A stretch of 64,000 bases of DNA, from assembly GCF_019703515.2 (NCBI RefSeq), contig NC_059379.1, positions 20,517,380-20,581,379 on the forward strand, given 5' to 3'. Both the position numbers and the translations under genes were made by a program. Below are positions 44,401 to 56,742 of the stretch, one piece after another (position 1 is the stretch's first letter; each line of letters opens with the position of its first letter). This stretch comes from Myxocyprinus asiaticus. Its lineage: Eukaryota; Chordata; Actinopteri; Cypriniformes; Catostomidae. The notes under the pieces were generated by a model. That model was not told the origin of the DNA, did not search any database, and saw nothing but the letters and a program-made list of their open reading frames with translations.

Positions 44401-47400
44401 GTCATCAAACAAAAGAGGTTAGTTCTCTGGGGATAAAGGAAAATCGAGCCAGACTGCAACTTTTCCGCTGCTTTCTTTGTTTTTCTCCTGGAAAATGATC
44501 GATTGGCCAACATAATTGAATCAACATTGCATATATCTTTATGCACATACACATCATATTACAAATAGGGCTCTTGCTCTCTGTCGTCTATCCAAAGCAA
44601 TAAAAAGACAATAAAGTAGAGAAATGTGCCTGGGAATCGCTCTGTGATGGTAATATATGTCTCTCTAGATCCTCTGGCGTCGACAGCCATTCACTGAAAC
44701 ACTCCACTTTCCAGTCAAACAATTGCTAACCATCAAAGGTCCTATGAGGTCTCCACTATACTGTTACAGATGGCCAAATGCAGGCCTGAAGATTAGACAA
44801 CTACTGGACTTATCAAAGCCGACAGGATAACGTGAGTTTTTCCTCTTTGGAAAACAACAGCCATTGTTCAGGATCTGTTTTACATTCTGAATACTTTATT
44901 TTTGACATTTGAGATACTAGAGAATCTCAAAGGTGTTGAGTTTTGATTAAAGATGATAACTGGCCTTATGTCTAACAGGGAATCTGAAATTAACCATGTC
45001 AATGCAAGTAAAAAGTTACAAAGTAACAAAAAGAAGTAATGGTTCTGTAATCTGATTGTTTTTTTTTTTTGTTGTTGTTTTTTTTTCAAACATCTGTTTT
45101 AAAATAATGTACAATCCTTTTTTCCCCACCGTGACAATACATTTGCAAAGAAGTAAGTGAAAGTATGCTGATTTGGTCTCAGTTAGGGTTAGGTTTAGGA
45201 GTACTGTGTATTTATTGCTGCTTAAATGTTCCTGAAAATGGGATGCACTGTGCCTTTCATGTCACATCCAAACAAAGAAGTAAGTTCTTGTACTTGCGAG
45301 GTCCGTCGCACAAAGGTGCTCATGTGAACAACTGTAATTCCAGCTTTGGCCACTGGGGGCAGTTCAGAAATTAGGAAAGCATAGACTGATTTCAGCAAAC
45401 AAATCAATCAACCAAAAAAATCTAAATCAGTCTCATTAAAAGTTTAAATCTTTAAATGAAGAAATGTTGGCATGAATAGTGCAGAACAATCTTTGATTAT
45501 TATTTCTCAAAAAATAAGCAGTGAAACAATTTTGTTTTAAAATATTATTAATATTTGAAAAACTTTTGTTCACCAAATTAGTCATTTAGGATTGTTGTCT
45601 TGTTTGGGCATATGTTTCTGTCTTTTACATAAACACAAACACATGTAAGCAAATGCATGCACATTCAACTTGCACACATGCAGTACATGGGCAGACAAAT
45701 AAAAAGTTTTCAGATATTTTTTCTCTAGTCAAATTGCTGGCATTTGTCATGTTGTGGTAATTTTGTTATGGTGCTAATCCATATTAAAGTATTTAAAGAT
45801 GTGCTGGGTGTTTGTAGGGGTTTTAGAAAGTAACTTAAAAGTAAAGTAATTAGCAATGTGGTTCCTTTTCACATGAAGTAACTGGTAACATAATATACAG
45901 AAATAATTTAACATAGGTAAAAATAGTGATCTGTAGTTACTTTCCCAACACTGGTAAAAATGTACTCTAGCAAACATGCAAGTGAATTGAGGTGAGAGCA
46001 GGTGAAGGACGGATATCAGCTACAGGGCCCACCTAGTTTATTATGTTCTATTACTGCCTGTACCCTCTTAATAATGCTGTTGATTGCAGGACTTTGTGAG
46101 CCGAAAGCACTCATGACCTCACTGAAGTGCAGGCGCTACTGTCTGGAGCTTGATTGGTCGAATGTAAACATTTTAGTATTGAACTTTGCCAAGGGTGAAA
46201 TCAGACTTGAGACCTCCAGCAGCATAGCCAAAACCACCTCAAAGCAGGACTGCTGTTGCACTTTCAAAGCCAGAAGTGTAAGAATGAATTACTCGCACTC
46301 ACAATACGCTCTAGAAAGCATTATTCATCCTTAGTACTTTCTTGTATATTTGTACCGTGCAGAGTAAAAAATTAAAATGAGCCAACAAATCATAGTTTGC
46401 ACATTAATGAGTTCACTAAAGTGAATGGTGTTTAAATCTGATGTAGTTAAATCAGATTGGGCTGTTAGGGGCAGTAAGTAAAAACAGACAGGTTATCCAC
46501 AACCTGGGACAGACAAGTAAAAACATTACGGTGATTTACTACTACTTTCAAGCCCATCAAATATAGCAGCAGTTTTATATATTACGATGGTTTCCACATT
46601 ATTTTCCAACAGATGCAATTAAAAAACACCAAAGAAATTCAGCTGGCCTTTGTATTATTGGCTATTGAAACATCCATCCATAACATTTCAGTCAGTTCTG
46701 CGTGTGTTCAATTCACTAGCATGTCTACGTCCACCAGATCAGAGAGTCAAAAGACAAATAAACACAACAATTATTTCACAAGGCTTTATTTACCCTCAAT
46801 AAAGAATTGATGTTATTGCACGTGCCAATCATCTGACCCATAGGACCTCCAGACTGTTTTCATCTTTTCCTTTCATTCCTTAGGAACACAGAAAGGGGAC
46901 TCACTGAAACATGCGGTTTTTCCATGGCACTGCCTCTTCAGCTTGAGGAAAGCTTACACCCTCCACGTGTTGATACAATGTGATTAGTTTATTACAGAAC
47001 GCTGTGGCAACAGCACTCTATAGTGTAGTAGTCAGTCTGGTAGTCTTTATCTGTGTATGTACATGTGTTGTGAATGACAGAATGCAACAGGAATCCCAGT
47101 GAGAGGACCTGGGCCAAAGGTATGTCATATTGGAGCTCTGTGAAACCCACAGATCTGCTAAAGATGAATGAAGCCACTAATTCATGCTCTCGCCTCCCAT
47201 GTGCCCAGTTATTTCTGCTAAAAACTGACTTAGAGATGGAAGAACCTTTCTTCCTTTCTTTGTAGGGTCTTTTATTTCCATCTCCACTAAATCAAAATGT
47301 GAGGACCAGATGATGGATGGCCATGTTCATGTCACAATTCATGTGCTAGACACGGCATTTTAGAATTTAGACAGCATTATTACATTTTCAGTTTTTTTGT

Positions 47401-49623
47401 TGGTGAGGAAAGTGCTTCTGCCAGCAGAAGTCTGGAGAACAAAAGACAAAGAAAGGAAAGCAAGCGAAGATAGGTGACAGGACATCAGAGTTCTGTCAAA
47501 TACAGAAATTGGAAAATTAGCGCTTCTGAAAGAGTGGACAAATCTAAATTGAGTGCAACAGATTTTACAGCCAGGACTGTCATCCGTCCAGAACAGAAAG
47601 CTGGAATTCAAAAGTATATTTTACAGATTTAAGTCAGGGAGTGACCAGACAGTGAGCTTCTTCATACATGCCAGTTGAAAAATGAGGCGAGAAACACAAC
47701 TGCTTAAAATTGCATTAAAATGTTGAGACACAAACTTTAACATAATGTCATAAATCAGACATTTCGACATCACTCAAAAAGCCACAGAAAACTTGTGAGC
47801 CATGGGTTTGTAAGTACCAAGGCTCATTCCCAACCTTTCAGAAAGGAAAATCATCTTGAGCACGGACTAAAATGGTTCAAGTAATGAAACCGAAAATGGG
47901 AACAAAGTCCCTTTCAATTGTTCCACAGTGAAAACGTTCTTTATAAATGTTGGTAACTGGTTGGTTGGTAACATAACATTCTTATTTCGTTCCGATGATT
48001 TTTCCATGAAACCAAAGGGTTTATCACAGTTAACTTTTGGAATTTCACCACTTCCTGTTGCCTGAAAAAATTAGGCTTCTCTTTTTATTTCATTTACATT
48101 TAGACATTTAGCAGATGAGACATTACAAATGAGACACATAGCAAGCAATTTGTCATACAAATTTATGGTTGAATTTATGGTTGAAAATGATAAGCATGTG
48201 TTTTAATTCTGAAGAAAACGGCTGCATTGAAATTGTTTTTGCGTAATTGCACGTTGTGGTTGTAGCCTTCTTTGACTGAAGAACTTTGACAACTATATAG
48301 CCTATAATTACTACATATAAATGCACGGTTAATCCAGATATAATTTACCCACTTACCTTATTTTTATAACAAGCTTTTCCTCATTTTCTCCTTTGCTGGG
48401 TGTTTATTTTTAAGTGTTATCAAATTCACTTACTCCTGTTTGAGACTTTGGGCTTGTTTCTTTCATAAGTCTTTCATTTCATATTGGCAGTCCTGTTTTT
48501 TGGCTTATTTTCAGAATACAGTCGCATTTTAGACTTGTATAATAAAATAAATTGCTGATCAATCCAACACACCAAAAAAATAGGACTGCTTATTTTGGTT
48601 TTATTTCTCTTGCGAGATCTGGCGACACTGCAACTGGTATCACCCACTCTTAGCATAGAGTACTGTCATTTTAAAAAGAATGTTATTAATCATTACTTTA
48701 TTTCTTTCTAACTTGTTACCAGTTGGAAAGGAGGCTGCATAATGCTGGAAACTGAACGAAAAGTACTGTTTCTGCTCTGAACAAACCAAAATAAAAAACA
48801 TTTTGCTTTTATTGCCTGATCTGGAGAGAGTGATAGGTGATTATACTGGCAGTCAATGTATTTCCAACTTGTGAAATTTGCACAAGAGTATCACAAAAGA
48901 TTACACATATTGCTACAGGCATTTCTAATCAACTTGGTACTTACACTTACATTAATTCTAAGTCCTTCAGACAGGGTCTCATTCTGAGTTAAAAAGGATT
49001 TGGAAATGGAATGCCGCCAAGGAAATTGCTTTATAGACCAATGTCATGGTAAACGGGCACTTCTAAACTAGCCAAATATGGTATCAATAGCTACAGAACC
49101 TGTGGTACAAAGAAACCCTAATATTTCACACCACACTAAGCTAGTTACCTTATAATGCTAATGAAAACGTTCCTTTGGATTTATACATGGCACAATGTGC
49201 TTTAAATGTTTCTCTGGTGTAAAATACAGATTAAGAAATGATCACTATAACCCTGACCCTTCATGCACTTTCTGCAAGCCATCTTCAAACCCACAACTGC
49301 TCTGGCTCAGTTCCTTTGGACCGACACGGCGACTGATAACGAGAGCTGCGTGTTTGAGCAGGCCAACTGCACTGACGTTTGCGGAATTTGACACCTTGTG
49401 AAACCACCGCTACCTTCTCATAATTATCTCATGCAGGACAGTGTGATGAGCCCACAGAAAGGGGCAAATTAAAATTTTTGCCACGATAAAGATTTTGGAT
49501 AGAACTAATGGATTCATATGGAGCCTTTCACACTGGGAGCCAACATTAGCACGCTGACAAAGCAAGGTTTATTTTTTCCTTGCATGCAATGAAACGCCCC
49601 AACCAATAAAATGTAAGCTTAAG
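41467..49623. other. mkx-rab18 intergenic region; no gene recognised
   Basis: No frame with a recognised domain. Local features: an exon-like block after a good acceptor at 42530; a hAT-type terminus actttcccaacactgg at about 45938-45953; a fragment of the LINE/SINE tail (catttacatttagacattta) at about 48090-48115. The rest is unremarkable AT-rich DNA. Confidence 0.5.
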
Positions 49624-49857
49624 GGGTCGTACAGACCAAACACTTTTTTTTTTGTCCATTCACGCTGTTTCGCAATTGTTTTCTAATGTAAACGTGCTAG
49701 ATAGACATCTTTGACCACTGAACTGTGTCTCATTCAGAAGCACCACTATTTTAAGCCGCTGTGTCAAATTAAAAACAACTTAAACTGCTAAAAACGCATC
49801 TCAAAACACCTGCCTAGCTTTTTTAGTGGAAGGACACATTTGGTGTGAACGTTATTT
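49624..49857. mobile_element. MITE (ttcacaccaaa family), copy 4
   Basis: The most complete copy: left ggggtcgtacagaccaaaca, inverted right aacgttcacaccaaatgtgt. Internal blocks are shared with 20098, 29310 and 32296. Confidence 0.75.
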
Positions 49858-50909
49858 ATTTATTTTTAGCTAAGAGTGTGTATTCTTGGCTCTTTAACAT
49901 ATTTTAATCCACAGATTTACACTCAAAATCAGCACAGTACACGAAGGGGGAAAAAAAGCAGTCAGCAGATTCTGTCTGGGGCTGCCATTAATTTGAATGT
50001 AACGCAAAGAATAAATACAGAATGGGTACCACATACAGTATAAATTCTTTTTTTATCCAAAAAGTTGTTCGATTTTTAAATGTTTAAAACATGCCGTGAA
50101 TTTTGCCTAAGCTGAAACAGAATAGAACCAGTGTTTTTAATTAACCTAACAAGCTAAAATTTGGTTAACCAGCTTCATGAGAAAGATGAATAATCAGCCA
50201 AGTTTTTCTGGTGAACAGTATGGCTATGCTGGTCCACCATCTAGATCAGCACCACAACAACATAAACAAAACTGGACCTGAATGCAAATTCATGCTGCCC
50301 TAAGGCATCAGGGTAATTAGGCCTTTAGTATTATAATATTTTATGCAATTATAATCTTGTGTCCAGGATATCTGTTCTTGTTCCAATACTGGAGAAAAGG
50401 AAACATCTGGCAGGTGGGAGCATTTAAAGAAGACTCTAGGGATAATATAACTTTCCGAATTACATGACGAGAATGGATAGCAGTCATGTAAGGACAATAT
50501 CATGGACATTGCAAAGTGCCGTTGATCTTTGATCAAGACATACTTTCTTCAAATAATTCTGTATTTAATCCAAGAAGATCTTTCAGCTAAGCCTTCATTT
50601 GTCAACAAGGAATTACGCACCTCCCGGTCAAACGGATCTGAAGACAGATGCATTGTGGAAAAAAACTGGGCAATCACTACGGTTACCGGACCTGCCTGTT
50701 TGCCCAAATGCAATAATTTCGATTCATCACATCAGACGGGGGCAGAAACCATACAACGATGGCATTTGAACACATGAATAAGCAAACACTTCATTCCACT
50801 CACTACAGTATTCACACAGAAATGTAACGGGAAACGGCGAAATCGCAGAGGCCTGGAGATACATTCCTGTGGTAGGTCATATTTAACAAGAACTCACTGC
50901 TGGAAAAAG

Positions 50910-50946
<37 letters not shown>

Positions 50947-50984
50947 TTGGGTCAGGAATCATACATTCTTATTTCTGGTAAAAA
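49858..50984. other. No gene; GA microsatellite at its end
   Basis: Non-coding. A GA run at 50913-50943 lies about 40 bases before the LINE that follows. Confidence 0.5.
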
Positions 50985-52345
50985 TCACAAAGTCATCACT
51001 TAAAATCACAAGCTACAACATTCAGGGAATGTTTTCTGCTGCTTTTGGAGAAAAAAAAAGCAAGAACCCTGATTTTGTAAATATTGTATATAGTTCAGAT
51101 ATCATAATATTACTTGAGACATGGAGTTGGACCCCAAAGGAACTCTGAAAAAATAAAATCCCTCAATTCTAGAAAATTACTGCAGTAACTGGGCCTTACC
51201 AATAAACACGGACAAGCCTAAAGTCATAATTTTTCAAAAGAAAAATCGTCTTAAAGACAACAAATATGTTTTTACATTTGGGGGAGAAATTCTTAGCCAT
51301 GTTACCAGTTAAAGTTATTTAAGTCTGACAATCTCGGCTTCTGGACAGTTTGACATGGTTGTAAAGGACCTAACAGACATAATTCGTAAGGCATTTTACA
51401 GTGTAAGAAAAATATTATTCAAATTTAACTCCCCAATCAAACTGTGGCTGAAAATATTTGACAGTGTCATCAAACCCATCCTTCTGTATGGCAGTGAAAT
51501 CTAGGGACCCAAATATAAACTACATTATGATTACTGGGACAAAAGTTCAATTAAAACTTTCCACTTCAAATTTGGTATAAACATCCTGGGAGTTCAAAGA
51601 GGTCCTTCTAACCTGGGCTGCAGGGCAGAACTGGGCAGATTCCCTCTCTTGACTGACATTCAAAAGAGAGCCAGTAAATTCTGGTTCCACCTATCAGACT
51701 CTTCCTCAGAAAATCACCATCATTGTGCGTTTATACACAGAGCAGCACACCCAGAGAGTGACCCTTTACAGTACTTAGTGGACAAGCACCAGCTAAATGT
51801 ATCAATTCAGGCAGGCAAAATTAAAACAAATACAAAACACAACTCGAGAAGAATATATTCATCATTGGCAAAGAAAACTCAAAGAAATAAACAAATGAGC
51901 CTATTTCCAAAAAATCATATCTGACCAAAATTAAAGACTACCGTCACAGGAAGCTTCTGATGAAGTATCGTGTGAGTGAGCACAGTCTGACTGTAGAGAC
52001 GGGTCGACACAGGCAGAACTGGAGACCCAGAGATGACAGACTGTGTTCACACTGCACTCAAGGAGACATAAAGGATGAACTACACTTCCTCACTGAGTGC
52101 AATAAATATGAGACCATCAGACACACATATTTTAAATTACTGTTACTCATTGTTCTCTGTAGTTACTGTTCTTTACATTTTGTGCACTTACCTGTATGAG
52201 TATTATTATTTTATTATTTGACTTTATGTAATACATGTTTTTTTTGTTTTGTTTTTTTCTGTTTATTTGTTTTGTTTTTAGTTAATGAATGCTTTGGCAA
52301 CATGGTACATTGTATATGGTCATGCCAATAAAGCTAATCTGAATT
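50985..52345 (+). mobile_element. LINE (I/Nimb-like) with large internal deletion
   Basis: The element starts with the N-terminus of the endonuclease (ITSYNIQGMFSAAF, then ILLETWS) at about 50990-51146. It jumps directly to the RT C-terminal region (NWALPINTDKPKVIIFQKK at about 51190). It then continues through an IKLWLKIFDSVIKPILLYGS-type block, LLTDIQKRASKFWFHL and YRVSEHSLTVETGRHRQNW, and ends after a ccaataaagctaatctg tail. Most of the endonuclease and the RT palm are missing. GA microsatellites flank it on both sides. Confidence 0.8.
50988..52199 (+). pseudogene. LINE ORF2 remnant (endonuclease start fused to RT end)
   Basis: Frame 1 ends at TGA after WTPKEL (about 51145). The RT part then lies in other frames, with stops at about 51312 and 51504 (after YGSEI). 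Open blocks cover 51649-51924 and 51960-52199. The C-terminal block has Cys residues in LCSHCTQGDIKDELHFLTEC (C-x2-C then H/C), a zinc-knuckle-like end typical of I-group LINE proteins of fish. No catalytic RT Asp box is present, so no activity is possible. Confidence 0.8.
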
Positions 52346-52348
<3 letters not shown>

Positions 52349-52400
<52 letters not shown>

Positions 52401-52414
52401 GAGAGAGAGAGAGA
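52349..52414. repeat. GA microsatellite
   Basis: About 66 bases of GA with one interruption, directly after the LINE tail. It mirrors the GA run at 50913-50943 before the LINE. Confidence 0.95.
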
Positions 52415-53304
52415 ATATTCAAAGACAAAATATTGTCATTTCAAGTGCAGCGTTAAAGTGTAGTGAGTCAGTAGAGCAGAAACATCAACATTACAATTTA
52501 TTTATGAAAAAGTTCATTACCATCAAATATTTACATGCAGCCATTTATGTGCAATAACAGTATGCAATATTGCATAAATGCATTCTTGTGATTTATAGAG
52601 TCACTGGAATAAACTGATGTGCTTATTAATACAGTAACTAACATACAAATATGCAATCTATAAAATAGAATAACAATGACTTAAACAAAACAAGCTCTCG
52701 AATCAATGTTATTAACTGTATCACATGGGATGATTCTAATAAGCAGTGAATGGTTAAATAAATGTAAAAAAAAATACACAACGTCTGTCATCAAACTGCC
52801 CAGAAAAAAAATGCTGCAGAATAAGATTGTTACTATGAAAACAGAAAAGGAAATGCACAAATACATAACATTGCATGCAACTGAAAACAGGTAAAAATAT
52901 AAGCTTCAATATAAATGTATTTGCAATTTCAAAACAAGTAAAAAAAAAAAAAAAAAAAAAAAGAATACATACAGTAAACCCTCAAAGCAGGACTTCTCTG
53001 CGTGTCTACATACAAAACCTTGTTTCCTTCCACATGCGCCATACACAGTCTGAAAATGCTATAACTGAGTTTGATGCTCAGCTGAACTTTGCCAGCCACT
53101 TTTTAAGCAATGAATGTAAGACTAGACATCTGGGACCCCCTGGATTTTTCTCTAAAACAAAAACAAGACTTCTGGAGACTTCCTTAGACTAAATTGCCCT
53201 CTCTCTCTAAATCACACACAGCAGTAAGCTTATGCTAAAAACTGGCCCAGATTAAACCAGGAGAATGGAAATACTTATTTTTCATCAGTATCAAAGCCAT
53301 TGTT
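52415..53304. other. No gene seen
   Basis: AT-rich. An A tract lies at about 52940-52962. Confidence 0.45.
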
Positions 53305-53560
53305 CACCCAAAAACACATTCTGACATTATTTACTCACATGTCATTCCAAACCTGTATGACTCTTTTTCTTCTGTAAAACAAGCAAGGAACAGTTAGGCA
53401 GAATGTTAGCCTCAGCCACCATTTACTTTCATTGTATGTAAAGAGCAGCGCAAACATTGTTTTCAATTCTTCTTCGCTTGTGTTCAACATAAAAAAAGAT
53501 GTCGTATGTGATTTGGAACGACCTGAGGGTGATTTAGTGATGGCTATACCTTTAAGTGTC
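53305..53560. mobile_element. Palindromic MITE (gttcaccc family)
   Basis: Left gttcacccaaaaacacattc and gtcattccaaacctgtatga; right gatttggaacgacctgaggg and tatacctttaa. Diverged from the copies at 7528 and 33277. Confidence 0.7.
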
Positions 53561-53854
53561 ATATCATCATTTCTTATGTTTGAGGGGAAATAAAAACATT
53601 TGAGTATTTCTAAATTTGTTCTTTTGTTCAATTTCTCTCTGCTGCCTATAGTCACACACTAATGATTCACTCTAATTTGTTTAAAACATGGACATTATTT
53701 ACACCATCTTTCCTTTCTCATAAACAGACTGACATGTCAGTACAGTAAGTGTTTGTACACTGTACATGAGGCTGCATGTGAAAGTTCCCATCCAAATTAA
53801 AGCAGCTAGAAAGGAAAGAAATAGACCTATACAATCTCTATTCCCCTCTATTCT
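53561..53854. other. No gene seen
   Basis: Non-coding sequence lying beyond the inferred end of rab18. Confidence 0.4.
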
Positions 53855-54738
53855 ACTTATTTTAACCCTCTTTTTATTTGTACAATAGAGAGTCATTGTG
53901 GCAATCTGATTGATAAAACCTGCAAAAACATGTTTTTAAGTGGCCGGTCCAAGTCAATAAAAGCAATATAGAACAGATCCAAAACCTTGGTAACTCAATT
54001 ATTCTGTAAAGAGAGAGAGGACATGAAAAACTGGGTGAAAACAAAGAGACAGTAAAAGGGAAAGTGATAGCACTGAATTGGACACAGATAGATTTAGAGA
54101 AGAGAAAGTTAACAATAGTGACTGACAGAAAGAAAAAGTGGGATAGAGAGATGGCCAAATAAAGATAAACTTGATTCCACATGCTGCAGACATCAAGCGA
54201 GGGCATGTCGATGGAAATCTGTTGTACTGAAGTCTCATTCCAGCAGTTTGAAAGGTTGCGTTAGGCTGATGAGTGTTTACCTCTCCCTAAATAAGAAACA
54301 CAGGCACTGGGACAAAACAAAGTAAAACACTAAAGGAAATATACAAACTGGGAAGCAAAGTGATCAGAGGTACAGCGGTGTAATCAAGTTTGCCCCCTCC
54401 TAAACAAAAATGATGAGCATGTCTTCAAAGAGTTCTTTAATTACATTTCCTCACTAAAAAATTGGAAAACTTTACTCCAAAGGCTTATCTGTTTTTTTTT
54501 TTTTTTCAGCAATCGTCGTAATAATAGTCAACGCTGGGGATGGTACATGCAGGCCTGTTTAAATGATCGATGCTTAGAGCAATCACCACTGTCCAGGAAG
54601 CATGTCAAATGACTGCTCTTATGAACATCTTGCTTGTGCGCCTGCATAATTACATAAACTAAAAAAGTGTTTGGATCTTGTGTATTTATGCGTTTCTAAA
54701 GTAATCTAACTTGGACTGTTTAAATACTGGTTTGTGTG
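53855..54738 (-). other. rab18: rab18 3' UTR (inferred)
   Basis: Follows the rab18 stop on the minus strand. The first AATAAA on that strand is TTTATT at 53873-53878 on the plus strand, which would end the transcript near 53855. Extent is inferred from that signal only. Confidence 0.45.
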
Positions 54739-54911
54739 TTAGACAAGTGAGCAATATGCTCCACAGCCTCCGTGACCAGTTTGAGAGAGTTCAGTCAGTT
54801 GAACTCCTCTTGTCTTTTGCACACTCTCCCATAAGCCAGGAGTCTGCAGGATTTTCTCCACCAGCTCCTCAAATGCACACTGAACACCGTCCCTCGTTTT
54901 AGCACTGGCTT
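54739..54911 (-). CDS. rab18: Rab18 small GTPase, terminal coding exon
   Basis: Rab18 is a Rab GTPase of the ER and lipid droplets. The minus-strand exon begins after a strong acceptor (ctctttcccatgcag) and completes the Glu codon split by the intron. It encodes EASAKTRDGVQCAFEELV, holding the G5 box (SAK) that contacts the guanine base, then the last helix (GLWESV) and the hypervariable tail. It ends CGAYCSLV, a CaaX-type prenylation site comparable to the CSVL end of human RAB18. Stop TAA is at 54739-54741. The exon joins in phase to 63614-63680. An AG microsatellite sits just upstream of the acceptor at about 54925-54949. Fish have rab18 duplicates, which cannot be told apart here. Confidence 0.95.
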
Positions 54912-54916
54912 CTGCA

Positions 54917-54947
<31 letters not shown>

Positions 54948-55540
54948 CATAATATTCAGTATAATAGTGTCCTAACCAGATGTGGCACGATAAAGTGTCA
55001 TGACAAGCAACGAGCAACAGGACATTTTGTCAAATGTTGCTCTCGATTTCAGTCATTAACTCTGAATGGTCCAAAATCCTGCTCCTAATAACTGTACATA
55101 AAACATCAAATACATTGCCAGTAATTGTGCCATGTCACACAGTTGAGTGTGGACAGAGAAATTGTTTGTTGCTGGAATCACATTGTGTATGGTTAGGACC
55201 CAGTGTGAGGCAACAAACTCGGAAGAACAGGAGGACGAAGAACGCATCTATTTCGCATCTATTTTGAACTCTGAAATGTGCTGCGACCTCCTTGTTGAGC
55301 AATTGACCTTTCCAGCACATTTGTAGCCAGTGAGAGAACTACTGGCATTATCACACAGAAGTGACAGCATTTTTATCATCATCACACCAGTGAGGTTTTG
55401 CAGGACTAGTGACACACTAAATAAAAAAGAAAAGAAAAAGTTTCCTCCATGTGTTTATTACTTTATAAAATGATGCCCAACAAAATATCAAATGTTGACG
55501 GGGTATGGCGACAGCAGGAAATTCTAGAGGGAAAACACAA

Positions 55541-55728
55541 TGGCTGCATCCGAAAACTGGAAAATACTGCCTTCGGAGGCTGTATAAGGAGGTAGGATGA
55601 AAATAGAGTGACTTTCAAACTGTTCTGAGACCAGTTTCCTTAAGAGTTACATTCATTCAAAAATGTTGTTGGTTAACCATTAACTGATTTGGCAGAAATT
55701 CAGCTGCCAATGTTTTCGGATGCAGCCA
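55541..55728. mobile_element. Small MITE (tggctgcatccgaaaac ends)
   Basis: Perfect 17-base inverted ends: tggctgcatccgaaaac at 55541-55557 and gttttcggatgcagcca at 55712-55728. The inside (tttcaaactgttctgagacc) also occurs inverted at about 21690-21710. Confidence 0.9.
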
Positions 55729-55865
55729 ATGACAAATGTCCTTCGTCTGCCACCACAGTGCCGCTATGACTTCTGTGACTTCAAATGGGTTCTTCAATGA
55801 CCCTGTCCCAGTACCCACACTTGCAGTCTTGGCAACTTGAGTGCGTGTGCACGTGACAGGAAGTA

Positions 55866-56740
<875 letters not shown>

Positions 56741-56742
56741 AG

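Noticed and set aside
45180..45200. gttagggttaggtttagg resembling telomeric repeat
   Set aside because: Only two or three degenerate units; not an interstitial telomere array.
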